Shown here piece by piece: positions 1-10,213 of a stretch of 64,000 nt of DNA. The notes beneath the pieces were generated by a model. It was not told where the DNA came from. It was given only the letters and a program-made list of their open reading frames with translations, and made no database searches. This stretch comes from an uncultured Bacteroides sp. GTDB lineage: Bacteria > Bacteroidota > Bacteroidia > Bacteroidales > Bacteroidaceae. The translations under genes were made by a program, and so were the position numbers. Location of the stretch: positions 1 through 64,000 of the forward strand of contig CALUOR010000008.1 of the NCBI GenBank assembly GCA_944322285.1, given 5' to 3'. Position 1 is the first letter of the stretch; every line of letters starts with the position of its first letter.

Positions 1-97
1 CAGTATATTATTTAGAGTAGTGTCTACTAACTTAGTTTATAAAATAAAAAAGTGTCTAGTGAAATCAGGAAAAGACACTATCCAAGGATAAATGCGA

Positions 98-163
98 AAG
101 TATCCAATAATCTTTGGCAAAGTATCCAATAATGTTTGGGCAAGTATCCAATAATGTTTGGCA
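98..163. repeat. three tandem 22-bp repeats
   Basis: Three head-to-tail copies of a 22-bp unit (98-119, 120-141, 142-163) each read AAGTATCCAATAAT followed by a g/c-TTTGG variant. They lie about 105 bp upstream of the BspA-like gene. The rest of 1-269 is AT-rich, and I see no gene in it. Binding sites for a regulator are possible, but nothing in the sequence proves it. Confidence 0.7.
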
Positions 164-269
164 AGGAGATTGCATGTGCCAATACATTAATCATGATATT
201 TTAACGCTTATTCTGAAACTTCATTCCAAAAACTCTGTAACTTTACCTCCCATATAAATAGAACAAAGT

Positions 270-1313
270 ATGAATTGGAAAACTTTTATTTTATTGACCG
301 CCGGATTGGGGGTGGCAACAGGGGGATTTGCTCAGAAGAAAAAAACATTCTATGTACCCAAAGCCGGAACATTAGTGGAATTACTGACCGAAGAAGAGGC
401 GAATCAAATAACCAACCTTACTCTGCAAGGCAAAATCAATGCTGTAGATTTTCGCCATTTACGGGACGAGTTTACTTCCTTGCGTGTGCTCGACATCTCC
501 AATGCCACCATCGGCATGTATGCGGGAAAAGGTGGAACACGCTCAGATAAATTCTACGTCTATCCCGCAGGTAGTATACCCGCTTATGCTTTTTGCCGGC
601 AAATGAATGATAGTGTCTGGACAGGTAAGGAAACGTTGAAATGCGTGATACTTTCTGACAAGACCCGCAATATAGAGGAAGGGGCTTTCAAGGGTTGCAC
701 CGGCCTTCAAGTGTGCCAGATACGCAGGAAGAAAGCCCCCAGTCTGTTACCTCAAGCTTTGGGGGATAGTGTCAGTGCCGTTTTTGTACCTTTGGGAAGC
801 AGTGACGCTTACCGTAACGAGGAATCGTGGAAGAGTTTTGCCATTCTTGAAGGCGACCCCGTGTCGGCCAAAGTGCAGATTGGTAAAATGGAAAGTCTGG
901 CCAGTATCCTCCTGCGTGAGGGTATTCAGCCTAAGGAGGTGAATTTCCTTACCATTGAGGGCAAGATGGACGAGGCCGACTTCAAACTTTTGCGCGATTA
1001 TATGCCGAATCTTGTATCAGTGGACATGGCTCGATGCAATGCTACCCAAATACCAGACTACACGTTTACCCAAAAGAAATATCTTCTCCGTATTATTCTG
1101 CCAAAAGGGTTAAAAACCATTGGGCAGCGTGCCTTTAGCGGATGCGTGCGCTTAACGGATATTGAACTTCCCCCACAAGTATCTGCCATAGAGTTCGGAG
1201 CCTTTATGGGGTGCGAACGCTTGCGGCAGGTACGGGTCACGGGCAATGCGATAACCGCTTTGGGCGATAATCTTTTTGGCGACGGACCGGGAAGGCTGGT
1301 TTATAATGATTGA
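270..1313 (+). CDS. BspA-like leucine-rich repeat protein
   Basis: A 347-residue exported protein. Residues 1-21 form a signal peptide ending GGFAQ. The rest holds two blocks of BspA/LRR_5-type repeats of the form 'aF.gC..L..i.lP....I...aF', clearest at residues 125-150 and 265-330 (FSGCVRLTDIELPPQVSAI, FMGCERLRQVRV). A non-repeat module (LVELLTEEEANQITNLTLQG) recurs in variant form near residue 210 (LASILLREGIQPKEVNFLTI), so the protein looks internally duplicated. Members of this family are surface or periplasmic binding proteins in Bacteroidota. The ligand cannot be told. It is convergent with the ABC-F gene, which ends 7 bp downstream. Confidence 0.8.
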   Translation: MNWKTFILLTAGLGVATGGFAQKKKTFYVPKAGTLVELLTEEEANQITNLTLQGKINAVDFRHLRDEFTSLRVLDISNATIGMYAGKGGTRSDKFYVYPAGSIPAYAFCRQMNDSVWTGKETLKCVILSDKTRNIEEGAFKGCTGLQVCQIRRKKAPSLLPQALGDSVSAVFVPLGSSDAYRNEESWKSFAILEGDPVSAKVQIGKMESLASILLREGIQPKEVNFLTIEGKMDEADFKLLRDYMPNLVSVDMARCNATQIPDYTFTQKKYLLRIILPKGLKTIGQRAFSGCVRLTDIELPPQVSAIEFGAFMGCERLRQVRVTGNAITALGDNLFGDGPGRLVYND

Positions 1314-1320
1314 GTCATTA

Positions 1321-2979
<1,659 letters not shown>

Positions 2980-2998
2980 TTATACCTATTTCGGGCTG

Positions 2999-3006
2999 CA
3001 AAGATA
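2999..3006 (-). promoter_or_regulatory. -7 box of the ABC-F gene
   Basis: On the minus strand this reads TATCTTTG, a perfect Bacteroidota -7 element, about 60 bp upstream of the ABC-F start codon. The 2938-3244 gap holds this promoter plus the palindrome and sigma54-type promoter of the efflux cluster. Confidence 0.65.
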
Positions 3007-3069
3007 ATGCAAAAAACGCAAAAGGCCAAAGGGCTGAACGGGAGAGATTGTCTTTCAAAACCGTACACA

Positions 3070-3087
3070 GTGTCCGATATCGAACAC
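3070..3087. promoter_or_regulatory. palindromic activator site, copy 1
   Basis: GTGTCCGATATCGAACAC is an 18-bp palindrome with one mismatched pair. It ends 45 bp before the GG of a sigma54-type promoter. The same palindrome, preceded by the same ACACA context, sits at the same distance before a second sigma54-like element at 10148. This suggests one enhancer-binding protein acts at both. Its gene is not in the window. Confidence 0.6.
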
Positions 3088-3130
3088 CTCTGTTTTCCTA
3101 TTTTCCTTGTTTATCAGATACTTAACTTTT

Positions 3131-3146
3131 TGGCACGGATTTCGCT
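3131..3146 (+). promoter_or_regulatory. sigma54-type -24/-12 promoter
   Basis: TGGCACGGATTTCGCT matches the sigma54 form TGGCAC-N5-TTGCW at all but one of the conserved bases, with the required GG-N10-GC spacing (GG at 3132-3133, GC at 3144-3145). It lies about 100 bp before the adaptor gene, and no clear TAnnTTTG box is visible for that gene. Confidence 0.6.
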
Positions 3147-3244
3147 GTTATAAGGTGGAGTTTGCATGCATTGTTCGCTTTTGTAGGGCGGAATGGGGCA
3201 GACTTTGGGAAAGAGATTGATAAAAACATAAAAATAACAGCGAT

Positions 3245-4495
3245 ATGGATAGAGAAATTCCGAAAGAAGTGCGCCGCAAGGAGCGCAACAAGAAGTTAAT
3301 CCGTTACGGCATTGTGGCCGTGGCAGGAGTAGTAGTTGTCAGTGTATTAATCTCATTGATGCGGACGGGGGTGAAGGAGCGCGATCTCGTGTTCTCCACC
3401 GTAGACCAAGGAACTATTGAGGTCAGTGTCAGCGCGTCGGGCAAGGTAGTGCCGGCGTTCGAGGAAATCATCAACTCGCCTATCAACACCCGCATCCTGG
3501 AAGTGTACCGCAAGGGAGGCGACAGCGTGGACGTAGGCACGCCCATCCTGAAGCTGGACTTGCAGAGCACCGAGACCGAGTACAACAAACTCTTGGATGA
3601 GGAGCAGATGAAGAACTACCAACTGCAACAGTTGAAGGTGAATAACGAGACCCAACTCAAGGACCTGGCCATGCAGATTAAAGTGAAGGAAATGAACCTC
3701 AACCGTATGAAAGTGGAGCTACGCAACGAGCAATACCTCGACAGCATCGGTTCCGGTACCACCGACAAGGTACGCCAGGCCGAACTGAGTGTCAACGTCG
3801 CCCAACTGGAACTGGAGCAACTCCGTCAGCAGTATGCCAACGAGCAGGAAGTGATGGCCGCTGAATACAAGGTGCAGGAACTCGACCTCAGCATCTTCCG
3901 CAAGAGTCTTGCCGAGATGAAGCGCACATTAGACGATGCCCAGGTGCGTTCGCCCCGCAAGGCCATCCTGACGTACATCAACGACCAGATAGGCCAGCAG
4001 GTGACGCAAGGCACGCAGATAGCCATCATCTCCGACTTGAGCCACTTCAAGGTGGAGGGCGAAATAGCTGATACGTATGGCGACCGCGTTGCTGCCGGGG
4101 GAAAGGCCATTGTGAAGATTGGTAGCGAGAAGCTGGAAGGCACGGTGAGCAGCGTCACCCCCTTGTCGCAAAACGGTGTCATCAGCTTCACCGTCCAACT
4201 GAAGGACGACAATCACCGCCGTCTGCGTTCGGGACTGAAAACCGATGTCTACGTAATGAACGCCGTGAAGGAAGACGTGATGCGCATCGCCAACGCTTCC
4301 TACTACGTGGGTCGTGGCGAGTACGATCTCTTTGTTCGCACGTCCGATGACGAACTGGCCAAACGCAAGGTGCAGTTGGGCGACTCCAACTTCGAGTACG
4401 TTGAGGTAGTGAGCGGTCTTCAGCCGGGTGACCAGGTTGTAGTGAGTGACATGAGTAACTACAAGAACAAGAACAGCCTGAAACTGAAGAAATGA
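3245..4495 (+). CDS. HlyD/MacA-type periplasmic adaptor of an ABC efflux system
   Basis: A 416-residue membrane-fusion protein. Residues 20-39 are a single N-terminal membrane anchor after a basic stretch (RRKERNKKLIR). A lipoyl-like half motif follows (about 60-115). Next comes an alpha-helical hairpin rich in E, Q and L (about 115-225), then the returning lipoyl half and beta-barrel (about 230-330) and a membrane-proximal domain (about 340-416) with GLQPGDQVV. In MacAB-type pumps such adaptors link the inner-membrane permease to a TolC-like channel. It is the first gene of the efflux cluster, and its stop codon overlaps hairpin cassette A. Confidence 0.88.
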   Translation: MDREIPKEVRRKERNKKLIRYGIVAVAGVVVVSVLISLMRTGVKERDLVFSTVDQGTIEVSVSASGKVVPAFEEIINSPINTRILEVYRKGGDSVDVGTPILKLDLQSTETEYNKLLDEEQMKNYQLQQLKVNNETQLKDLAMQIKVKEMNLNRMKVELRNEQYLDSIGSGTTDKVRQAELSVNVAQLELEQLRQQYANEQEVMAAEYKVQELDLSIFRKSLAEMKRTLDDAQVRSPRKAILTYINDQIGQQVTQGTQIAIISDLSHFKVEGEIADTYGDRVAAGGKAIVKIGSEKLEGTVSSVTPLSQNGVISFTVQLKDDNHRRLRSGLKTDVYVMNAVKEDVMRIANASYYVGRGEYDLFVRTSDDELAKRKVQLGDSNFEYVEVVSGLQPGDQVVVSDMSNYKNKNSLKLKK

Positions 4496-4624
4496 TAATT
4501 TATCGGGTTGTTATTAGGCACGGATTACACGGATTGGTCACGGATTTCTTTTGTCATTCGTAGACGGAATCACTTTTAATCTGTGAAATCCGTGTAATCC
4601 GTGCCTAAGACTAAATTCCCATTT
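4490..4624. repeat. hairpin cassette A (cacggattacacgg words)
   Basis: It fills the gap between the adaptor and the first permease. The left end AAATGATAATTTA (4490-4502) overlaps the adaptor's last codon and stop. The right end TAAATTCCCATTT (4612-4624) lies 8 bp before the next ATG. Between them is a perfect 22-bp inverted repeat (4514-4535 with 4587-4608) built of repeated 'cacggattacacgg' words. It would fold in RNA into one long stem. See the finding on shared cassette ends. Confidence 0.8.
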
Positions 4625-4632
4625 ATAAAACT

Positions 4633-5931
4633 ATGATACGTATATACTTAAAGCAAGCCTGGGAACTGCTCAGGCAGAACAGGCTGTTCTCTACCATATA
4701 TATTATAGGTACGGGGCTGTCCATTGCATTGGTGATGACACTGTTCATCATCTTCTACGTCAAGTTTGCCCCCGTCTATCCGGAGTATAACCGCGACCGA
4801 ACTTTGGTGGTGAAAGCTGCGAAGCGATACCCGAAAGGCAAACCCGAGAACTGGAACATCAACAGCGGAATAACCTACTGGGCCATGGAGCATCTGTTGG
4901 CGGATGTGCCGCACGTAGAAACCGTAGCGGGCAGCGTGCTTGACATTTGGAGCAACTGCCAAGCGTCCGTCACGGACGTGAAGCCTTTCAAGGTGGTACC
5001 CCACTATGTCAATGGCGCTTTCTGGCAGGTCTTCTCTTTCCGTTTCCTCGAAGGGCGGGCTTTCACACGGGAAGAGATGGAGGCCAAGGAGAAGGTGGCT
5101 GTGTTGGGCGAATCGCTCGCCAAACGCCTCTTTGCCACTACCCGGGACGTGACGGGACGCCATTTCAGTTTCAACGGGCAGGATTATCGGGTGCTGGGCG
5201 TGGTGCAGGATGTCTCCAACGCCACACCCGCCACGGCGGGCGACCTTTGGATGCCGTTGTTCAACTTGCCATATATCCAGCAGGAAGGACCGGGACTGTT
5301 GGGCAATGTCTGCGCTTATCTGTTGGTGGACGATGCGAAGCACTTGAATGCCGTGCGTGCCGGGGTACAGGATGTCGTACGCCGCTTCTCCCAACAAGAC
5401 AAGGACTATGAATTCAGCCTGATGGGGCAACCTGACCCGTATTGGCTCAGTACTTTCCGGCAGAACATCGCGAAGGAGCCTGACCTGGCGGAACTGGCCA
5501 AGGACTTCTTCTACATCCTCTTGGCACTGCTCTTTATCCCCGCGCTCAACTTGGGCGGCATGATATCCTCACGCATGGACAGCCGCATCGCCGAACTGGG
5601 CATTCGCAAGGCCTACGGAGCCACGCGCTGCAGTTTGTTGGAGCAGGTGCTGTGTGAGAACCTGTTGCTGACACTGATGGGCGGACTGGCGGGACTGCTG
5701 TTCTCCTACCTGATAGTGTGGACGGCGAGCGACTGGATACTGACTCTGTTCGATGAGAACATCCTCAACACAGCCATCCCTACTTCGCTTACGCCGGAGA
5801 TGTTGTTCAGCCCCGCCGTGTTCGGTTGCACGTTTGGCGTGTGTCTGCTGCTCAATGTGGTGTCGGCGCTGGTGCCCGCGCTCAGGGCGTTGCGTCACCC
5901 CATCATGGATTCGTTGAATACTAAAAGATAA
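4633..5931 (+). CDS. A-type ABC permease, pair 1 (MacB/FtsX family)
   Basis: A 432-residue inner-membrane protein. It has a short amphipathic start (MIRIYLKQAWELLRQN), TM1 (about 21-44), a MacB-type periplasmic core (about 50-280) and three C-terminal membrane segments (about 290-310, 340-362, 393-415). The cytoplasmic coupling stretch after TM2, ISSRMDSRIAELGIRKAYGA, is the most conserved part of the A-type paralogues. The C-terminus (LRHPIMDSLNTKR) is also A-type. It has no ATPase domain of its own, so it needs the ATPase at 10214. The partner B1 starts 5 bp downstream. Confidence 0.88.
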   Translation: MIRIYLKQAWELLRQNRLFSTIYIIGTGLSIALVMTLFIIFYVKFAPVYPEYNRDRTLVVKAAKRYPKGKPENWNINSGITYWAMEHLLADVPHVETVAGSVLDIWSNCQASVTDVKPFKVVPHYVNGAFWQVFSFRFLEGRAFTREEMEAKEKVAVLGESLAKRLFATTRDVTGRHFSFNGQDYRVLGVVQDVSNATPATAGDLWMPLFNLPYIQQEGPGLLGNVCAYLLVDDAKHLNAVRAGVQDVVRRFSQQDKDYEFSLMGQPDPYWLSTFRQNIAKEPDLAELAKDFFYILLALLFIPALNLGGMISSRMDSRIAELGIRKAYGATRCSLLEQVLCENLLLTLMGGLAGLLFSYLIVWTASDWILTLFDENILNTAIPTSLTPEMLFSPAVFGCTFGVCLLLNVVSALVPALRALRHPIMDSLNTKR

Positions 5932-5936
5932 CTCTT

Positions 5937-7247
5937 ATGCTTCAAACCATATTACACCAACTTTGGAACCAACGTCGCCAGAATGCGTGGATATTTCTCG
6001 AACTGCTCGTTGCCGGCTTCTTTCTTTGGACCGTCATCGACCCTATTTATGTATTGACCGCCAACCGGGCCATTCCCCGGGGCTACGACCCCGAAGGGCT
6101 GTACGTGGTGAACATCGGCACTTACGACAGGACGCACGGCAGCTACGACCCCGACATGGCGTCCGACTCGATGAACCTCGTGGCTTATCACCGCATAGTC
6201 CGCATTCTTCGCGAACAGCCGGAAGTGGACAGCTGGACTATCTCAGCCTATTCCTCCTTCCCGAACAGCGGTTCGTGGAGCGGCACGCAAATCTTTGCCG
6301 ACACTGCCTCCTTGCACGAGAGAAAAGGCTACGTCCATGCCCAAAGGTATGAATTCGTAACGATGGATGGCAGCGACCTGCCCCGCACCTACGGCATGAA
6401 GGATGCCCGCACGGGCGGTGACCTCCGCTTGCCCGAACAACCCGGTGGCAAGGCGTTCATCTCCGAGCGGCTGGCGCAACGCCTCTTCGGCACCGCGGAT
6501 GCCGTGGGGAAGAAAGTGTATGAAAGCAATGAACCGTTGGAAGTGGTGGGCGTATTCCGCGACTTCAAGCACCGCGATTACGAGCAGCCCTATCCGCTCA
6601 TCATTGAAATGCACAAAGATATGCTGGGCAGCCCTTACATGGCGTGGCAGTACACCTTCATTCTCCGCCTGAAGCCGGGTGTGGATGTGTCCACCTTCAG
6701 GCAACGCTTCCGGCAGGAAGTAGAGCCGCAACTCGTCATAGGCAACTTCTACTGCGAAGGCTTGCGGGAATTCTCGGCATTGAGCGAGGCATATGCCATG
6801 CAGAGCGGTGTCACCAACAAGCTCCGCCTGCAATACGCCCTGACCGCCTTCGCCCTGCTCTGCATCTTCCTGGGCATGGTGGGCACCTTCTGGATCCGCA
6901 GCAACGCCCGCCGGGGCGACATAGGGGTGATGCGCAGCATGGGTGCTTCGCAGGGGCGCATCGTGCGGCAGTTTCTCATCGAGGCATGGCTGCTGCTGAC
7001 GGCGGCTTTCGTACCAGTCATTCCCTTCCTGTACTTTCATGCGCAACTTCACGGCCTGTACACAATTGAGATGAACGAGTACTTCGTGCCCAATCCCGCC
7101 TACGGGCAAAACCGTTTCGGATTCCACTTCACGGTGGTGCTCGCGCTCAGTTACGCGATGCTCTTGCTTGTGGCGATCATCGGTACCTATATCCCTGTCC
7201 GCCGGGCGGCGCGCACGTTGCCCGTGGAGGCGTTGCGCGAGGAGTGA
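5937..7247 (+). CDS. B-type ABC permease, pair 1
   Basis: A 436-residue FtsX/MacB-type permease with the B-type start (MLQTILHQLWNQRRQNAW), TM1 (about 18-38), a periplasmic core, and three TMs in the last 140 residues. After TM2 it carries the B-type coupling stretch (RRGDIGVMRSMGASQGRIV). It ends in the B-type tail RRAARTLPVEALREE. The 5-bp gap to A1 suggests translational coupling and a heterodimer. No strong Shine-Dalgarno sequence precedes it. Confidence 0.88.
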   Translation: MLQTILHQLWNQRRQNAWIFLELLVAGFFLWTVIDPIYVLTANRAIPRGYDPEGLYVVNIGTYDRTHGSYDPDMASDSMNLVAYHRIVRILREQPEVDSWTISAYSSFPNSGSWSGTQIFADTASLHERKGYVHAQRYEFVTMDGSDLPRTYGMKDARTGGDLRLPEQPGGKAFISERLAQRLFGTADAVGKKVYESNEPLEVVGVFRDFKHRDYEQPYPLIIEMHKDMLGSPYMAWQYTFILRLKPGVDVSTFRQRFRQEVEPQLVIGNFYCEGLREFSALSEAYAMQSGVTNKLRLQYALTAFALLCIFLGMVGTFWIRSNARRGDIGVMRSMGASQGRIVRQFLIEAWLLLTAAFVPVIPFLYFHAQLHGLYTIEMNEYFVPNPAYGQNRFGFHFTVVLALSYAMLLLVAIIGTYIPVRRAARTLPVEALREE

Positions 7248-7285
7248 ATATACCTCATCATAAGTCACGAGTGGGAGACTTTGAA

Positions 7286-7423
7286 GGGTCACAGTGACTA
7301 TTGATAAAGGGTCACAGTGACTGTTAATGAAGAGTCACAGTGACTGTTGGTAAAGGGTCACAGTGACTGTTGATGAAGGGTATCAGATACCCTTGATGAG
7401 AGGTCACAGATACGATTGAAAAC
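7286..7423. repeat. six 23-bp palindromic tandem repeats
   Basis: The 197-bp gap between permease pairs 1 and 2 holds six units on an exact 23-bp period. Core palindromes start at 7288, 7311, 7334, 7357, 7380 and 7403. Units 1-4 have GTCACAGTGAC, unit 5 has GTATCAGATAC (both arms changed, still a palindrome), and unit 6 is the hybrid GTCACAGATAC. A worn copy may sit at 7264. The maintained symmetry points to protein-binding sites or RNA hairpins. It is not a CRISPR, because spacers are short and the repeats are contiguous. Confidence 0.85.
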
Positions 7424-7444
7424 AACATTAATACCTATATAATT

Positions 7445-8761
7445 ATGTTTAAACAGTATTTGAAACAAGCATGGGCGTTGCTGCGGCAGAATCCGCTGTT
7501 CAGCACGCTCTACATTGTCGGCACCGGTCTTGCCATAGGCATGACGATGATTGTGGCGGAGATTTATTACGTGAAGCTGGCGCCCGTTTACCCCGAGGAG
7601 AACAGAGGCAGGACGCTTTATCTGGAGAGAGCCAAATTTACCAACGGAAAGCAGACGTGGCAATCGGCCTTGTCCTACAGTGCCTTGCAGGACTGGGCGC
7701 TGCACTTAGAGAACGCCGAGGTGGCCTCTGCCGAGTATTCGTCTTGGGGGCTGAATGAAAATTTCTATATCCAGCCCGATGACCGTAGCGGTGACTTCCA
7801 TCCGCAAATCAAGATGGTGGACCCGGCTTTCTTCCGCGTCTATGCTTTCCGTTTCTTGGAGGGTAACCCGTTTACGGAGGCGGACTTGCAGAGCGGCATA
7901 CGCACGGCGGTCATCAGCGACGACCTTGCGCGGCGGCTGTTCGGCACGACCGAAGGCGTGGTAGGCCGGTCGTTCAGCCTAAGTTATGTGCACTATCGGG
8001 TATGTGGCGTAGTGCGGGGCGGCAGTTATCTCACTCCCCGGTCCTACGCGCAGGTTTATCTGCCATACTCCCTTGTGCCCAATTACCGTGTGTCCCGCTC
8101 GCCGGACCTGTTTCCTTACTTCGGCAGCTTCTGCCTGACGTTCCTGGTGAAGGACGCCGCGCAGGCACGGGCGTTGCAGGCCGAAGTGAAGGACGTGACC
8201 CGTCGGCTGAACCTGGAGCACGAGGGCGAGTGGAAGATGATACTGTGGGAACAGCCCCGCACGCATGCCCTCAGTGCCTTTCAGGTTTCTCCCTCGAAGG
8301 ACTTCAGCTTCTGGGCCCAGGTGCGCTACTTTGGCCTGATGCTGCTCGTCTTGCTGCTGGTGCCCGCCCTCAACCTGATGGGTATGATAAGCAGCCGCAT
8401 GGAGAGCCGCCTGGCGGAGATGGGCGTGCGCAAGTCGTTCGGCGCGGGTCGTGGCAGGCTGTTGGGGCAGGTGATGTGGGAGAACCTGTTGCTTACGCTG
8501 TTGGGCGGCCTGTTGGGGCTTATTGTCGCCTGGCTTTTCATTTACGTGGGCCGCGAGTGGGTGTTCACCTTGCTTGACGACTATCCGGATGCTGTTCCCC
8601 AAGGCGCCAATGCCTACGTCAGCGGCGAGATGCTGTTCGCTCCGGCGGTGTTCGGGTGCGCCCTGCTGCTGTGCGTGGTGCTCAACCTGCTGTCGGCCTT
8701 GGTACCCGCCTGGCTTTCGCTGCGCAAACCCATTGTCAATTCACTGTATGAAAGGAGGTAA
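7445..8761 (+). CDS. A-type ABC permease, pair 2
   Basis: A 438-residue MacB/FtsX-type permease. The start MFKQYLKQAWALLRQNPLF closely matches A1. TM1 is about 20-42, followed by the periplasmic core and three C-terminal TMs. The coupling stretch is ISSRMESRLAEMGVRKSFGA and the tail is LRKPIVNSLYERR. It is separated from B2 by 3 bp. Its 3' end contains the AGGAGG that serves as the ribosome-binding site of B2, which ties translation of the two subunits together. A 138-bp palindrome array lies just upstream. Confidence 0.88.
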   Translation: MFKQYLKQAWALLRQNPLFSTLYIVGTGLAIGMTMIVAEIYYVKLAPVYPEENRGRTLYLERAKFTNGKQTWQSALSYSALQDWALHLENAEVASAEYSSWGLNENFYIQPDDRSGDFHPQIKMVDPAFFRVYAFRFLEGNPFTEADLQSGIRTAVISDDLARRLFGTTEGVVGRSFSLSYVHYRVCGVVRGGSYLTPRSYAQVYLPYSLVPNYRVSRSPDLFPYFGSFCLTFLVKDAAQARALQAEVKDVTRRLNLEHEGEWKMILWEQPRTHALSAFQVSPSKDFSFWAQVRYFGLMLLVLLLVPALNLMGMISSRMESRLAEMGVRKSFGAGRGRLLGQVMWENLLLTLLGGLLGLIVAWLFIYVGREWVFTLLDDYPDAVPQGANAYVSGEMLFAPAVFGCALLLCVVLNLLSALVPAWLSLRKPIVNSLYERR

Positions 8762-8764
8762 GTT

Positions 8765-10075
8765 ATGTTCAGACTGATATTGAAAACCCTGTGGGCCCGC
8801 CGCAGGCGCAACGCCTGGCTGCTGGCCGAACTGATACTGGTGTGCGTCCTGTCGTGGGCCATCTTCGACCCCGTCATTGTGGTGACGCACGACCGCATGA
8901 TTCCCCTCGGTTACGATGCCGACCGCCTCTGCCTGGTGTCCCTCGACGTATTGCAGCCCTCGGTGCCCGGCTACGACTCCCTGGCCTCCAAGGGCGAGGC
9001 GAAGATGAACAGTTACCTGCACCTGATGCGTCAGGCCCGCCAGCATCCCGATGTGGAGCAGGCCACCGCCTTGCTGGGCTTCAGCTATCCCGGTTCGCAG
9101 GGCAGCAGCACCAGCACGTATAAAGTGGATGGCGACACGACGGAAAACAACACCAGCGTATTCCACACTTTCTACCTGCCCCACACCAACTTCTTCGAGA
9201 CCTACGGCTTCCGTCCCGGCGCGAAGGGCCTGACGCCCGCCGAGTTGTCCGACCGTCCGTACGTTCCCACCGAACTGGTGCTGGACGAGAACACGCTGGA
9301 CTATTACTTCCACACGGACGACCCCCGTGGCAAACGCTTCTGGAGCTACGATGGGGGAGATACCACCCGTATTACTATCGCAGGTACGGTAGGCACCATC
9401 AAATATAGCAGTGAGTTGCGTCCGATGGCCGTGTCCTTTGTTCCTATGAATGAAGAGTTGGCGATGGGGTATATCCCCGAGGATGCCCGGATACTGATAC
9501 GTGTGAAGGAAGGTGTCAGCATGGACCGCTTCCTGCACGACTTCAAGCCTTGGATGCTCCAGAACCTGCGTGCCGGAAACCTCTATGCCCGCGACCTGAA
9601 GACCTACCGCCAGAACATTGACGAAACGGAGTTCTCCGGTTCCGCTTCGCTCTATCGGCGCAACCTGCTGGTGGCGGTGTTCTTCCTTATCAACCTCTGC
9701 TTAGGCGTGGCGGGCACTTTCTGGTTGCAGACCCGTACCCGCAGGGAGGAGATAGGCGTGATGCTGTCCTTTGGCGGTACGCCCGGATACATTGTCCGCC
9801 TGCTGTTGGGCGAGGGTGTGGTACTCACCACGGTGGCTACGCTGGCAGGCTGCTTCGTCTACCTGCAATACGCGTTGAGCGAGGGGCTTTCCAAAGGCAT
9901 GGCCTATTTCGACAACCTGCGGCAGGAGTATTGGACAGACTTCTTCGGGCAACACTTCCTCATCGTGTCGCTCATTGTCTATGCCATTCTGCTCATGGTG
10001 GTGTCCGTCGGTGTTTACCTGCCTGCCCGCCACATCAGCCGCATACAGCCCACCGAGGCGCTACGGGATGAGTAA
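8765..10075 (+). CDS. B-type ABC permease, pair 2
   Basis: A 436-residue permease with a B-type start (MFRLILKTLWARRRRNAW), TM1 (about 18-38), a periplasmic core, and three TMs at the C-terminus. The coupling stretch is RREEIGVMLSFGGTPGYIV and the tail RISRIQPTEALRDE. A strong Shine-Dalgarno AAGGAGG ends about 6 bp before the ATG. That is unusual in Bacteroidota, which mostly lack such sites, and it supports this start. The gene is followed by the second palindrome/sigma54-like module. Confidence 0.88.
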   Translation: MFRLILKTLWARRRRNAWLLAELILVCVLSWAIFDPVIVVTHDRMIPLGYDADRLCLVSLDVLQPSVPGYDSLASKGEAKMNSYLHLMRQARQHPDVEQATALLGFSYPGSQGSSTSTYKVDGDTTENNTSVFHTFYLPHTNFFETYGFRPGAKGLTPAELSDRPYVPTELVLDENTLDYYFHTDDPRGKRFWSYDGGDTTRITIAGTVGTIKYSSELRPMAVSFVPMNEELAMGYIPEDARILIRVKEGVSMDRFLHDFKPWMLQNLRAGNLYARDLKTYRQNIDETEFSGSASLYRRNLLVAVFFLINLCLGVAGTFWLQTRTRREEIGVMLSFGGTPGYIVRLLLGEGVVLTTVATLAGCFVYLQYALSEGLSKGMAYFDNLRQEYWTDFFGQHFLIVSLIVYAILLMVVSVGVYLPARHISRIQPTEALRDE

Positions 10076-10086
10076 AAGCGGACACA

Positions 10087-10104
10087 GTGTTCATTATCGG
10101 ACAC
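10087..10104. promoter_or_regulatory. palindromic activator site, copy 2
   Basis: GTGTTCATTATCGGACAC is the second copy of the palindrome at 3070. It has the same ACACA left context and ends, as there, 45 bp before the GG of a -24-like element. Only part of the spacer between the two elements is conserved, so the shared distance looks selected. Confidence 0.6.
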
Positions 10105-10147
10105 TCCGGTTATACGCTATGCGCTGATAATCAGTGACTATGTATTT

Positions 10148-10163
10148 TGGTACAGAATTTGAT
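10148..10163 (+). promoter_or_regulatory. sigma54-like promoter before the ATPase gene
   Basis: TGGTACAGAATTTGAT fits TGGCAC-N5-TTGCW with GG-N10 spacing. The -12 dinucleotide is GA rather than the nearly invariant GC, so it may be weak or worn. The case rests on its spacing to the upstream palindrome, identical to the site at 3131. Confidence 0.45.
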
Positions 10164-10213
10164 TCATAGGAAAGAAGAGATATAAAAACGAACAATAACA
10201 ACAAAAAAAGAAT

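Noticed and set aside
6243-7292. 349-codon open frame opposite permease B1
   Set aside because: It is the antisense shadow of a conserved permease. It has no promoter or start context of its own and a low-complexity His/Gln-rich product.
7286-7423. possible CRISPR array
   Set aside because: The 23-bp units are contiguous with no distinct spacers and no cas genes nearby. The palindromic core and 11-bp arms fit operator or hairpin repeats.
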